Assembly (NCBI GenBank): GCA_965206655.1
Contig: CBDBKC010000037.1
Span: 953,862 to 1,017,861, forward strand
Length of the DNA stretch: 64,000 bases
DNA from: JAPPLB01 sp965206655
GTDB lineage: Bacteria > Acidobacteriota > Terriglobia > Bryobacterales > UBA6623
Direction: 5' to 3'
The position numbers and the translations under genes are program-made. Position 1 is the first letter of the stretch; every line of letters starts with the position of its first letter. Below are positions 53,475-62,371 of the stretch, piece after piece. A model generated the notes under the pieces. The model saw nothing but the letters and a program-made list of their open reading frames with translations, was not told where the DNA came from and searched no databases.

Positions 53475-53573
53475 ATGTTGAACGCCGCTGAAATCGCCTT
53501 CATCCTGTTGGCATTCGCGCTCGCCCTCCTGCCGAGTCTGGGGCGGGCCATCCATCATTCCAGGAAGAAGTAG
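53475..53573 (+). CDS. tiny single-helix membrane ORF after ctaB
   Basis: 32 aa: an acidic start, a hydrophobic helix (IAFILLAFALALLP) and a basic tail (HHSRKK), as in small membrane proteins of respiratory operons. It starts 30 bases after ctaB. There is no strong ribosome site (AAGAGC). It may be a small subunit or chance; a comparison with relatives would decide. Confidence 0.35.
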   Translation: MLNAAEIAFILLAFALALLPSLGRAIHHSRKK

Positions 53574-53636
53574 GGCCGGCCTTCGCTGCCGATCGTTGTA
53601 TCGCGGAGATGGGATCGGTAGGCCCGACGCACGCAA

Positions 53637-55205
53637 CTATTCGATCGAGACGGTAATCTTGTCGCCGCTTTGCTCGTCGCCGATCTTGAGCACGACCGGC
53701 CACTCACCGGGGACAACCCGCGGGTCCGTAGGCAACCATACATTTACCTGAACCACGCCCTGCACGCTGCCGGCGGGATAGCCGGCCCAGATGACCTCAG
53801 CGGGCGCGCGGTTGACCGTGACCTCGACCGGAAGCGCCAGCGGAACGGATTCGGCCAAGATCTCGCCGTCGGCGGCTAGTGTCTGCCCCAGGCCGCCGCC
53901 TGTGCCGTAAAGCACGATCCAAGAACCGCGCGCCGCCCGATTTGAACGTGTGTTGATCGTGAAGTCACTATTGAGAATGGCGCCCTGCCCTTGGCCCGAT
54001 CCGTCCAAGGCGTAAAGAGCCGGTGAACTCTCCGTGACAGCCACAACGTGCGGCGCGGAGATCTTTCCGTTGTACAGAACACGCATCACGACATCAGCCA
54101 GTCCGGCAACCCCGGCCGGGACAATCGTATTCACTTGACCGTTTTGGGTGGCAAGCACCGGCGCCGCCGTTCCATTGAAGAGAACCTGCGTGTTCGCGAG
54201 CACCGTATCGACGGTAACGCTTTTTGTACTAAACACCTCGGCCTCTTGCGGCCCCATTCCTTGCCCGAAAACGGATACGATTTCGTTTGGGGCAACCGGT
54301 CCCACTTCAAAGTCGGCGCTGCCGACGACCGCATCGGGATCGGCTTCCGCCGGCTCTGGTTCCATGCTGTTGGAGATCTCGATTCCGATTGGCGGATCGT
54401 AGGTCCGCCGCATCTTGCCGCTCTCGTCACACTGCCGGACGTGCAAGGTACCTCCAACATCCCGAGGCAATTCAGCGAGGGTTGGCGACAGTGTCAGCGT
54501 GAGTTCATACACCGTCCCGTCTCCTAGCACGGGTGAGATCATCATCGGCTCAACAGTCAGAAAACCTTGAGCGGAGGGCGTAACCCATAAGCAGACCTTT
54601 TCGATTTCCTTCGTGCTCGTGAACACAATCATCGCCTCATCGCCTTCGCCGAAAAGGGACGCGTCGATTGCCTCGGGCATCCAGGTCAAGGTATTGACTT
54701 CGTCCTCAATGTCCTCGCCCACTTCTCCTTCCTCTCCCTCACCCTCAGCCTCGGGGTCCTCTTCCTCCGCTGCCTCGGACTTGATGCTGACCGAAAGGGG
54801 CTTGGCAAGAGTTTGGTTGCCTTCTTTGACCTTGATCGTCCCGCCCAGAGTGTGTTCCGGCGGCTCTTCCGGGTTGAGCAGCGTGATTGTTACTTCGTAC
54901 ACGGTTCCGGCGACGACATCCATGATGCTTGCCGGTTCCACCGTCATGAACTTCGACAGAGAGGGTGTTGCCTGGATATTGACCTCCTCGACATCTTTGC
55001 TGCTTGTAAACTCGACGGTCGCGATGCCGTCGGTGAAATCCGCTTCCGTCAGCCGGCTGGGGCTCCAAGTTATTTTCGCCGGCGGAACCATCTTCGAGAG
55101 GTCAGATGCCACGAGCGGCTTCGCAGCGGGGCCTACCATCATGAAAATCGTGACTCCGAACAACACGAAGTAGAGGGGGAATACCAGGGACGTCTTCCGG
55201 TTCAT
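53637..55205 (-). CDS. exported protein with two Ig-like repeats and a TIGR03437 C-terminal domain
   Basis: 522 aa with an N-terminal hydrophobic segment (LVFPLYFVLFGVTIFMMVG). Two related beta-domains follow: ITWSPSRLTEADFTDG to about 145, and LTWMPEAIDASLFGEG to about 295, each with an EFTSSK/VFTSTK and TVEP core. They are separated by a very acidic linker (EEEDPEAEGEGEEGEVGEDI). The final ~215 residues match the Solibacter-type TIGR03437 domain: VAPNEIVSVFGQGMGP, TQNGQVNTIVPAGV, GSGQGQGAILNSDFTIN, ARGSWIVLYGTGGG, VIWAGYPAGSVQGVVQVNV. Function unknown; likely surface or adhesion. The family supports the taxonomic call. Confidence 0.8.
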   Translation of the reverse strand: MNRKTSLVFPLYFVLFGVTIFMMVGPAAKPLVASDLSKMVPPAKITWSPSRLTEADFTDGIATVEFTSSKDVEEVNIQATPSLSKFMTVEPASIMDVVAGTVYEVTITLLNPEEPPEHTLGGTIKVKEGNQTLAKPLSVSIKSEAAEEEDPEAEGEGEEGEVGEDIEDEVNTLTWMPEAIDASLFGEGDEAMIVFTSTKEIEKVCLWVTPSAQGFLTVEPMMISPVLGDGTVYELTLTLSPTLAELPRDVGGTLHVRQCDESGKMRRTYDPPIGIEISNSMEPEPAEADPDAVVGSADFEVGPVAPNEIVSVFGQGMGPQEAEVFSTKSVTVDTVLANTQVLFNGTAAPVLATQNGQVNTIVPAGVAGLADVVMRVLYNGKISAPHVVAVTESSPALYALDGSGQGQGAILNSDFTINTRSNRAARGSWIVLYGTGGGLGQTLAADGEILAESVPLALPVEVTVNRAPAEVIWAGYPAGSVQGVVQVNVWLPTDPRVVPGEWPVVLKIGDEQSGDKITVSIE

Positions 55206-55384
55206 GGGGGAATGTCCTTCTTTCTTTCGCGGCGGTTCCTGGGACGGTCGTGATTTAGGGGTTGCCCGCGAAGGTCCAGGATCTCACCGGTCGGCGAAGG
55301 GCACAATCCAGAGAAGTCTGTACTACCCGGTCGGAAGGCCACTACTTCCCTTGTCAGGACATCCCTGATGCGATTCTCGTGCCG

Positions 55385-55398
55385 GCGGGTTTCCCCGC
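55385..55398. other. GNRA-type hairpin in the leader of the TIGR03437 gene
   Basis: On the minus strand GCGGG-GAAA-CCCGC forms a stable stem with a GAAA loop, about 180 bases before the start codon in a 258-bp spacer (55206-55463). I found no match to a riboswitch consensus I know. The rest of the spacer shows nothing I can name. Confidence 0.25.
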
Positions 55399-55463
55399 GG
55401 CTTAGTGCGGACGACTCTTCGAGGGGGGCCCCGACAAGGTGCCGCCGTGCCCGGGGGTGAAAC

Positions 55464-55685
55464 CTACTCGCCGTCGCGGCCTTTGCGGTATTCGTCTCGA
55501 AGTTTGATAGCGAAGCGCTTCAATCCGACTTTGGCGTTCTCGATTTCGGGTCGAGCTTCTTTCCACGCCTTCTTGGCGCGCGGCTTGACGTCATCTTGGA
55601 AGACTTTCGAGGCCTTATCGCGAGCCTCGGGGTTCTGCGCGAACTCCTGGGCGGCGCGCAACATGAATCGGCGAAGAAGGCTCAT
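55464..55685 (-). CDS. small basic helical protein
   Basis: 73 aa from the ATG at 55685; the frame is open upstream but the added residues (WNRKGPPSALAYTETQFA) do not look like it. All helix, basic: MSLLRRFMLRAAQEFAQNPEA, then KASKVFQDDVKPRAKKAWKE and RPEIENAKVGLKRFA. Similar short proteins are found in several Proteobacteria and other phyla without assigned function. Divergent from the amidohydrolase gene. Confidence 0.55.
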   Translation of the reverse strand: MSLLRRFMLRAAQEFAQNPEARDKASKVFQDDVKPRAKKAWKEARPEIENAKVGLKRFAIKLRDEYRKGRDGE

Positions 55686-55806
55686 GGCAAACTGCGTTTC
55701 AGTATAGGCCAGAGCGGAGGGCGGACCTTTTCGGTTCCACACCTGCGCGATTTCGTCCCGTGCTTGCGCCGCTGCGATTGGTATCCTGCCGGCAGGGGGT
55801 TTCTCT

Positions 55807-57069
55807 ATGCGCCGGGTTTTTGCTTCTACTTTTCTTGCTTTCGTAGGCTGCCTGACCCTTGGCGCACAAACCTACGATCTGCTTCTCAAAGGCGGGCGGT
55901 TGATCGACCCGAAGAACGGGATCAGCGCGCAACGGGATCTAGCGATCAGCGGCGGCAAGGTCGCGAGGGTGGCGGAGCAGATTGAGGCGAGCGAAGCCGA
56001 GCAAACGATCGATGTGTCAGGCCTGTATGTCACACCCGGGTTTGTCGACCTGCACACTCACATCGTGATGGGCAGCGGGCTCAAGGGCACCCTGCCCGTC
56101 GAGCAAAATGTCTACGTCGACAGCCACACGCTGCGCAGCGGCGTCACGACGGCCGTCGATGCCGGCACCACCGGTTGGCGCAACTTCCCTGACTTCAAGA
56201 AGAAGATCATCGACTTTGTGAGCACCAAGCGCGGCTACGTCCGCACGCGCGTGTTGGCCTTGCTGAACATCGTGGGCCACGGCGAGGCCGGCGAAAAGTA
56301 TGAGCAGGATGTGAACGACATGGACGCGAAGGCCACCGCCGCCGCGGCCAAGAAGTACAAGGACTTCGTGGTCGGAATCAAGACGGCCCACTATGCCGGT
56401 CCCGAGTGGGTTGCTGTTGACCGCGCCGTCGAGGCGGGCAAACTGGCCGATATCCCGATCATGGTCGACTTCGGAGCCTTCCGGCCCGAGCGACCGTTCG
56501 AGGAACTGGTGCTCGACCATCTGCGTCCCGGCGACATGTACACCCACACCTACCATGGCTCGGTTCCGATGCTTGATGCCAACGGCAAGATTCGTGACTA
56601 CCTTGCCGCCGCGCGCCGCCGCGGCGTGAAGTTCGACGTCGGGCACGGCGCGGGCAGCTTCTGGTGGCGACAGGCGGTCCCCGCCGTGCGACAAGGTTTC
56701 CTGCCGGATTCGATCTCGACCGATCTGCACGTCATCAGCATGAATGCGGGGATGAAGGATATGACGAACGTCATGTCGAAGTTTCTCAACCTGGGCGTGT
56801 CACTTGAGAAGGTGATTGAGATGTCGACCATCGCACCCGCAACGCAGATCAAACGACCGGAGTTGGGCCACCTGAGCGTCGGAGCCCCGGCGGACATCGC
56901 GGTGCTGAGCATGGAGCACGGGCAGTTTGGATTCCTGGATGTGAAGGATGCGCGTCTCGACGGGACGAAGCGGCTGCGATGTGAATTGACGCTTCGCGAA
57001 GGCGTGGTCGTGTGGGACCTGAACGGGCTGGCCAGCGAGGATTGGCGGAAATACTACGAGCTGCCGTGA
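55807..57069 (+). CDS. amidohydrolase-superfamily metallohydrolase, exported
   Basis: 420 aa with a likely signal peptide (VFASTFLAFVGCLTLGAQ). Dihydroorotase/deacetylase-like fold: FVDLHTHIVMG (HxH metal ligands), GVTTAVDAGTTGW, the lysine in VGIKTAHYAGPEW (candidate for carboxylation), MYTHTYHGSVP, DVGHGAGSFWW (the metal-binding His/Asp region), DSISTDLHVISM and STIAPATQIKRPELG. The family (deacetylase-like, as in Aeromonas/Enterococcus structures) acts on acylated small molecules; the substrate is open. Its signal peptide points to a periplasmic role. Confidence 0.8.
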   Translation: MRRVFASTFLAFVGCLTLGAQTYDLLLKGGRLIDPKNGISAQRDLAISGGKVARVAEQIEASEAEQTIDVSGLYVTPGFVDLHTHIVMGSGLKGTLPVEQNVYVDSHTLRSGVTTAVDAGTTGWRNFPDFKKKIIDFVSTKRGYVRTRVLALLNIVGHGEAGEKYEQDVNDMDAKATAAAAKKYKDFVVGIKTAHYAGPEWVAVDRAVEAGKLADIPIMVDFGAFRPERPFEELVLDHLRPGDMYTHTYHGSVPMLDANGKIRDYLAAARRRGVKFDVGHGAGSFWWRQAVPAVRQGFLPDSISTDLHVISMNAGMKDMTNVMSKFLNLGVSLEKVIEMSTIAPATQIKRPELGHLSVGAPADIAVLSMEHGQFGFLDVKDARLDGTKRLRCELTLREGVVVWDLNGLASEDWRKYYELP

Positions 57070-57093
57070 CATGCGGCGGTGTGTACCTCGCTC

Positions 57094-58785
57094 CTACGGT
57101 TGTGCTGCTTCGTTCACTTCCTTCTTTCGCCCAAAGATCGAATCCAAAATGCCGGGGATGTTCTTCTTGATGACCTGACCGATGTCCGGGGTGACTTTGG
57201 GGGCGTCGAGTGTACCGCGAACTTTTACAGGGATTACGATGCGGGCTTCCCCGTCAGGGCCGGGCTCGCCGCCGAGGGTCTGGGCCAAGCTTCCGGTGTA
57301 GCCCGCTCGTAGGTCGAAGTACAGTTCCTTGTCGAAGGTGATATGTCCTTGGGCCTCGGTGGCCGAAGATCGGGTCGTCATGACGGCGTCCGGAAGATAG
57401 ACGTGTTGATCACGGATTTGGACCTCGGCGACGAACGTCGCGAATTCCGTGTCGCCTTCGGCGGCTGAACCCCCGCCCAGAATCTTGGAGGTGTACTTCT
57501 CGATCGTCGCGAACAGATCGAACAGCGTGATACGCCCCTCCTGGATGTCGATCTTACCCTTCCCGTGAAGCGAGTTCTTCATCTCTTCGGCGTTGCGTCC
57601 GGCGAAGCTGAGCTCGTAGCGTTCGACAGCGAGATTGCCGAAAACTTTGTCGCGGACGGCGCCGAACGCGCTCACAAACTGGTTGATGCGTACGCCCTGA
57701 ATGCCTCCCTTGCTGCCGCCCCAAAAACGGATCCCGTCATAGTGCAGTTCGGCCTGACCCTTCCAGCCACCATCGCCCATGCGGACCGCGGCGTCTGAAA
57801 CGAGCAGATGTACGACGGGCCGCTCCAGCAGTCGCTGCACGGCGATCTTGAGAGGAACTTGACCTTCCACGGGTAGACGCGTCTCCGGGTCGGCGCCGAT
57901 TTCGAGATCTTCGACGGTCAGTGTCCCGCTGCCTTGGAAGACACCGACAAGGTCCCCTTCCATCGCGGTTGCCAGGGCGATACTGCTGCCGCCGCCTGGT
58001 TCACGGAGCAGTTCTCCGAGGTATTTGTCGCGTAGTTCTTGAGGAATCTCGGCCGGCGCGAGGTCAACGTCGAGGTCACCCTTCGCCGGCAGGGACTTGC
58101 CGCCAAACGGTCCGGCGCGTCCTTTGAACCGAACAGTCGATTCGGCGAAAACACGGGCGGAAAAATCGATGTCGCAGCTTGTGTCCGCGCTGAAGTTCGC
58201 GAGTTCCAAGTCGATATCGTTGAGCGTGACCGTGGTCGATTCACCGTTGCGCTTCACGTCGGTGTACTGTACGGCGCCGGAGCGGATCGTCAACCCCTCG
58301 ATCGCCACTCCACGCCCGGAATAATCGGATTCTGCTGAGTCGGGAGTAGCGGCCTCTTGTTTCCGAGCCATGGCCTCCAAGATTGCCTGAACATTAGAGC
58401 CTGCGGGCTTGTTGTCGAGGTAGAGCCGAGGTCGATCCAAGCGCAGATACCGGATGTCCACCTGGTCGCTCAATACGGAAAGAAGAGAGAACTGCACCGA
58501 GACCGCGTCGGCTTCGACTATGTTTGGAGACGGAAACCCCGGTGCGTTGCCTAGAGTTAATCCTCGTACGGCAACAGCCGGACGCAGCATGAGCCATTGC
58601 AGCAGGCTGAAGTCGGCGCTCTCAATCTCCATCGCGACCGGGAGTCTTGACTGTGCCTTGCTCAGGACATGCTCGCGAAACTTGCCCGATAGCGCGAACT
58701 TCGCGACAAGCCCTGTAATCAGCATGAGCGCAAGATAAGCGATAGGAATCCCGATGAGTATGCGGCGCAACCTTTTCACGGCCAC
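57094..58785 (-). CDS. AsmA-family membrane-anchored protein
   Basis: 563 aa, GTG start. N-terminal helix (ILIGIPIAYLALMLITGLVAKF) then the AsmA/DUF748-like beta-rich chain: QSRLPVAMEIESADFSLLQW, VAVRGLTLGNAPGFPSPNIV, LRLDRPRLYLDNKPAG. The C-terminal AsmA domain (QRYELSFAGRNAEEM and LHGKGKIDIQEGRI, then SSATEAQGHITFDKELYF) is clear. The proteins are related to bridge-like lipid-transfer proteins and take part in outer-membrane assembly or lipid traffic. It stands convergent to the amidohydrolase and divergent from the OmpA gene. Confidence 0.8.
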   Translation of the reverse strand: MAVKRLRRILIGIPIAYLALMLITGLVAKFALSGKFREHVLSKAQSRLPVAMEIESADFSLLQWLMLRPAVAVRGLTLGNAPGFPSPNIVEADAVSVQFSLLSVLSDQVDIRYLRLDRPRLYLDNKPAGSNVQAILEAMARKQEAATPDSAESDYSGRGVAIEGLTIRSGAVQYTDVKRNGESTTVTLNDIDLELANFSADTSCDIDFSARVFAESTVRFKGRAGPFGGKSLPAKGDLDVDLAPAEIPQELRDKYLGELLREPGGGSSIALATAMEGDLVGVFQGSGTLTVEDLEIGADPETRLPVEGQVPLKIAVQRLLERPVVHLLVSDAAVRMGDGGWKGQAELHYDGIRFWGGSKGGIQGVRINQFVSAFGAVRDKVFGNLAVERYELSFAGRNAEEMKNSLHGKGKIDIQEGRITLFDLFATIEKYTSKILGGGSAAEGDTEFATFVAEVQIRDQHVYLPDAVMTTRSSATEAQGHITFDKELYFDLRAGYTGSLAQTLGGEPGPDGEARIVIPVKVRGTLDAPKVTPDIGQVIKKNIPGILDSIFGRKKEVNEAAQP

Positions 58786-58853
58786 ATCATAACTGGATTT
58801 TGCCGCACCGGACGCTCGTCACCTTATCGCGGCTGACTGTATCCTAAAAGCAC

Positions 58854-60371
58854 ATGAGTGTTGTTCAGCGTTGGTGTATCGGTCTGGGGATCGGATTGAT
58901 TGGGTCTTTCGTTCTGCCCGTCGCGGCCCAGCAGTCCGCGCAGGGCGAAAGTGTCGCCGTGGCGGAGCGCGAAAGCCTGGCTGCTGCGTATCCCGAAGGA
59001 ACGACGGCGAAGGTCGACTTCAAAGGCACTGAAAGACTTCCCCTCGCAGTGGGTCAGGCGAATGTACGGCGTCGGCGCGGCACGACCGAAATCGAAGTCC
59101 GACTGGATCGGCTGAAACCGGCGTTGTTGTTCGGCGGTGATTTCAATACCTACATCTTGTGGACGGTTTCTCCTGAAGGAGTCGCCGTGAACACGGGTGA
59201 ATTCATTCAACGGGGCCAAAAAAGCCGGCTCGGCGCGACCACGCCGCTGAGCACGTTCGGGATGTTCGTCACGGCGGAACCGCATTTTCTGGTCGGTCAC
59301 CCCAGTTCGTTTGTCGTGCTCGAAAACACGTCAGCATCACTGCTGCGCGGCGACACGATGCAAACGTCGCGGGCCAAGTATCGCGGATTCGCCGGCCGCT
59401 ACAACTCCACCCTTGAAAGCCTCGCGGGCGAGGAGTTCGCCGAAGGAGAGTTTCGCGTGGAGCGCCAACAAGCCACGACGGCTTTGAATCTCGCTGAGCG
59501 AGTCGGGGCGGAGCGCTGGGCGCGGGAAGAGTTGGCAAGAGCCCGACAGGGTGTGCTCGATGCGCTCGAAGCGTACGGTCCGGACATGAACGAGAAACAG
59601 TTCGAGGTGTTGGCGCGGACCGCGATCCGACTGGCGTCCGAGGCTCATCGGATCGCCCTTCAGAACAAGGCACAGGCCGAGGAGGAAGCGCAACTCGAGG
59701 AACTTGCGAGTTTACGGGTCGCCAAGGCTGAGGCGGAGGCCGCGGCCGCAAAGGCAAGCGCGGAAGCAGCGCGGGCTCGCCGCGACCGCCAGCAGGCGTT
59801 GGAAGCCAAAGCCGAGGCGGAAGAAGCAGCTCGGTTGGCGCAGATCCAGCAGCGCCGGGCGCGGGAGATGATGCAACGCGCTCAAGCTGAATCCGAGAAG
59901 CTCGCGGCACTCAAGGCCGAGGCCGAGCGTTACGCGAACGACGCCCGTTCCCGTCTCGAGGGCGCACTCAGCAAGGTCGTCGAAACGAAGGAAACGGCGC
60001 GTGGCGTGATTGTCAACCTGCCTGATATTTTGTTTGCGTCGGGCCGCTCTACGCTGCGCTCTAAGGCGCGGGAAGTACTGAGTCGCGTGGCGGGGATTCT
60101 GCTCGTAACACCGGAAATCCAGCTCAGCATCGAAGGACACACCGATAGCACCGGCGGCGGGAACTTGAACCAGCAGATCTCAGAAAAGCGAGCGATCTCG
60201 GTTGCCGACTATCTCGCCGAATCGGGTATTTCCCCGGATATCATGAGCACCGCCGGCTTCGGCGAAACACAGCCCATCGCTGACAACAACAGCGCCGCCG
60301 GACGTCAACAGAACCGCCGAGTGGAGATCGTGATCGCCAGAACAGGCGAAGACGGGCCCTTCGGACGTTAG
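58854..60371 (+). CDS. OmpA-family protein with long coiled coil
   Basis: 505 aa with signal peptide (GLGIGLIGSFVLPVAAQ). Residues ~45-170 form a beta-rich domain (TEIEVRLDRLKPALLFGGDF; FVVLENTSASLLRGD). About 190-390 is an Ala/Glu-rich coiled coil (AKAEAEAAAAKASAEA; QALEAKAEAEEAARLAQ). The C-terminal OmpA domain has LSIEGHTDSTGGGNLNQQIS, FGETQPIADN and NRRVEIVI, the peptidoglycan-binding pattern with Asp and Arg in place. It likely anchors the outer membrane to peptidoglycan. The stop lies 5 bases before the stop of the convergent broken hydrolase gene. Confidence 0.85.
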   Translation: MSVVQRWCIGLGIGLIGSFVLPVAAQQSAQGESVAVAERESLAAAYPEGTTAKVDFKGTERLPLAVGQANVRRRRGTTEIEVRLDRLKPALLFGGDFNTYILWTVSPEGVAVNTGEFIQRGQKSRLGATTPLSTFGMFVTAEPHFLVGHPSSFVVLENTSASLLRGDTMQTSRAKYRGFAGRYNSTLESLAGEEFAEGEFRVERQQATTALNLAERVGAERWAREELARARQGVLDALEAYGPDMNEKQFEVLARTAIRLASEAHRIALQNKAQAEEEAQLEELASLRVAKAEAEAAAAKASAEAARARRDRQQALEAKAEAEEAARLAQIQQRRAREMMQRAQAESEKLAALKAEAERYANDARSRLEGALSKVVETKETARGVIVNLPDILFASGRSTLRSKAREVLSRVAGILLVTPEIQLSIEGHTDSTGGGNLNQQISEKRAISVADYLAESGISPDIMSTAGFGETQPIADNNSAAGRQQNRRVEIVIARTGEDGPFGR

Positions 60372-60376
60372 CCGCC

Positions 60377-60474
60377 TTAGGCCGGAGCCGACGCGGATGG
60401 ACTAACCGACTGCAAGTGGCTCACAACATCCGCTACCGGCAGCACGTCGGCGAGGTCGATTTCAATATCCAGCA
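60377..60474 (-). pseudogene. C-terminal fragment of the isochorismatase-fold hydrolase, beyond the IS
   Basis: Minus-strand frame with 32 codons to a TAA at 60377: DIEIDLADVLPVADVVSHLQ and a Ser/Ala/Pro tail. When the IS and one copy of the target repeat are removed it continues HEVNLL of the part at 61511-62153 without a gap, restoring the D-x5-ADV-V-L ending of isochorismatase-like enzymes. Confidence 0.8.
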
Positions 60475-61510
60475 GGTGGGGTATCCACTTGACTCAGGTG
60501 ACCCCAACATCTTGTGTTTGGGGTTCAGAACGGCTCGGCGTCCCAGTGGGCGATGATCGAGCGATACGGCGTCGGCTCCACAGCGACCGCTTGCTGAACC
60601 AGCCTGTAGAACAGCTTGCCCCGGCTACGTGAGCTGCGCCGGTTGAACCGGAAGACGAATTCGTCCAGATAGTAGTCCAAATGCTCGTGGCTGACCGCCC
60701 CTTGATGCGTACCCAGCAACCAGCGCTTGAGCAGCGAGATCGCTTTGTGCACCAGCGGAAGCAATTCCGACGCCTGCTCGCGGCGACCCTTGAGGAAGAC
60801 GATGTGGTGCCGATAGCCCTTCTTCTCGAGTGGCTCGTAGCCCAGCCAGCCATCGGTGCGAACCACGCTGCCTGGCTCGATCGACTCCTCCACGAAGGGC
60901 ATCAAGCTGGCCGCCGAGGCGTTGCGCAGGCGCTGCATACGGATCCGCCCCAGCCCGCTGCCTCTCTCCTCCGCGCGGCTACTGCAATCAATCCTTTACG
61001 CTCGATCTGGCGGCCGCGAACGCCCTCCTCCTCCGCGCCCCAGTAGGTCTCATCCACCTCGACGACGCCCGTCAAACGCTCGCGCCCCGGCCGCACCATC
61101 GCCCGCCGCAGCTTGTGCATCCAAGCCCAGGCGGTTTGGTAGCTGCCCAGTCCCAGAACGCGTTGCAAACCCAAGGCGCTGACTCCGTTCTTCTGCGAGA
61201 CGACGTGCCACATTGCTCGGAACCAAAGCCGCAACGGCTTGCGTGTGTCCTGAAAGATCGTACCGGCCGTGACGGACGTTTGGCGACCGCAGGCAGCACA
61301 TTCGAACCATACTTTGCGCACCGGCCAAGCTCGCTCAAGCCCACAGTTGGGGCAACGGAACCCGTCCCGCCAGCGCAGCGCGACCAGATAGTCCGCGACA
61401 GGCCTCTTCGGTGGCGAAGCGCGCCTCGAACTCGAGCAGATCGCGCGGGTAATCCTCCACGAGGCCGCATACTACATCTTGGGGTCACCTGAGTCAAGTG
61501 GATACCCCAC
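60475..61510 (-). mobile_element. ISXO2-type (IS1595 family) insertion sequence, decayed
   Basis: About 1036 bp with long terminal inverted repeats of 32 bp (GTGGGGTATCCACTTGACTC and on, 60476-60507, and its complement 61479-61510), perfect by eye. The 9-bp direct repeat TATCCAGCA at 60466-60474 and 61511-61519 flanks it, allowing for one extra G at the left. The transposase inside is frameshifted, so this copy cannot move alone. It interrupts a hydrolase gene near its 3' end. Confidence 0.9.
60525..61460 (-). pseudogene. ISXO2-type transposase with two frameshifts
   Basis: Frame 1 starts VEDYPRDLLEFEARFATEEAC and is lost at about 61400, where one extra base stands. Frame 2 gives the zinc ribbon FRCPNCG and CAACGRQTSVTAGTIF, then RAMWHVVSQKNGVSALGLQ and the first DDE Asp in VVEVDETYWGAEEEG. 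A second shift at about 60950 leads to frame 3 with GSVVRTDGWLGYEPL (second Asp) and YYLDEFVFRFNRR. All catalytic parts are there but not in one frame. Programmed frameshifting is not known for this family. Confidence 0.85.
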
Positions 61511-62153
61511 TATCCAGCAAGTTGACCTCGTGCATAATCTCACAGCGCTCGCCCACAGCTTCGCGCGGGACGATCACTCGATACGTATGGGCCGCGTCGC
61601 GGCAGGTTGCGTAGACGCAATGGCTCGTGCTGACGCCTGTCACGATGAGCGTATCGATGCCCAACGCGGCGAGATTCATCTCGAGATTAGTGGCCCTCAG
61701 CGCGGAGGCGTATTTCTTTCGGACGATCTTTTCGTTGGGCCGGCGATCCATGCGAGGATCAATCTCGTAAAGCGAAGCATCGGGGTCCTCGCGCATCGCG
61801 CCTTCGGTCTTCCGGTCATGGGGAGACGGCGGCTCAGCGGGATCAAAGTCGTACGTCGTAAAGAAGATCGGGATGCCCGCTTGGCGCGCCGCGTCGACGA
61901 CCCGCCGAGTTGCTTCGATCACGGAATCGATATTGCTGCCCAGCGGATAACTGGCCGGTTTGGTCCATTTGAGCGCCAGGTCGATCACGATCAACGCCGG
62001 CCGTTCGCCGAAACCGACTTGGCCGGCCCACCTGAGCTTTCGATATTGCTCACGTAGGTAAGCCAAGTGCTTCTTGAGTGGCGCTCTTAGCTCGTCCGGC
62101 AGCCGGAGCTCCGGCGAGCCAAAGGGAAGAGGGGCGGACAGATCGTCGTTCAT
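61511..62153 (-). pseudogene. isochorismatase-fold cysteine hydrolase, 5' part, interrupted by an IS
   Basis: About 213 of an original ~247 codons. Fold and triad are intact: Asp in ALIVIDLALKW, Lys in KIVRKKYASAL and the nucleophile Cys in TGVSTSHCVYATCRDAA. AGIPIFFTTYDFDP and GERCEIMHEVNLLD are also typical. Members include nicotinamidases, N-carbamoyl amidases and isochorismatases; the long N-terminal extension (about 45 residues) resembles the N-carbamoylsarcosine amidase type. Reading now enters the IS and ends DSGVST, losing the last helix. Since the triad is upstream, residual activity cannot be excluded. Confidence 0.8.
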
Positions 62154-62269
62154 GGTTTCCTCAATGTTGTCGGATCAGGGTAGGACAAACCACGCCGAGG
62201 CGCAAGGCCGCTCGCGTCGCCATCGTACGAGTTGGAAGGATGGGGCGCCGCCGCCTCCCTTGGGGGTGG

Positions 62270-62371
62270 CTACTTGACGAGTTTGGCGGTCGCGGCTTCC
62301 AGGGCCCGAGAGCTGCCGTTGCTGTTGTCAGCAGGGGCGGCGGACGGTGTCTTCAATAGCTCGGGACTAAA
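62270..62371 (-). pseudogene. C-terminal fragment of a broken gene, beyond the IS200-like element
   Basis: The minus-strand frame FSPELLKTPSAAPADNSNG then SSRALEAATAKLVK to a TAG at 62270. Removing the IS200-like element joins it in frame to EEVAKNLSV of the part at 62984-63413, over a shared ACTAAA at the junction. Confidence 0.7.

Noticed and set aside
55385..55398. Cyclic-di-GMP or cobalamin riboswitch in the TIGR03437 leader
   Set aside because: The hairpin has a GAAA loop but the conserved core bases of these riboswitch classes are not present.
60525..61460. Programmed frameshift in the ISXO2-type transposase
   Set aside because: Two shifts at sites without slippery heptamers, and the family codes for its transposase in one frame; decay or read errors are simpler.
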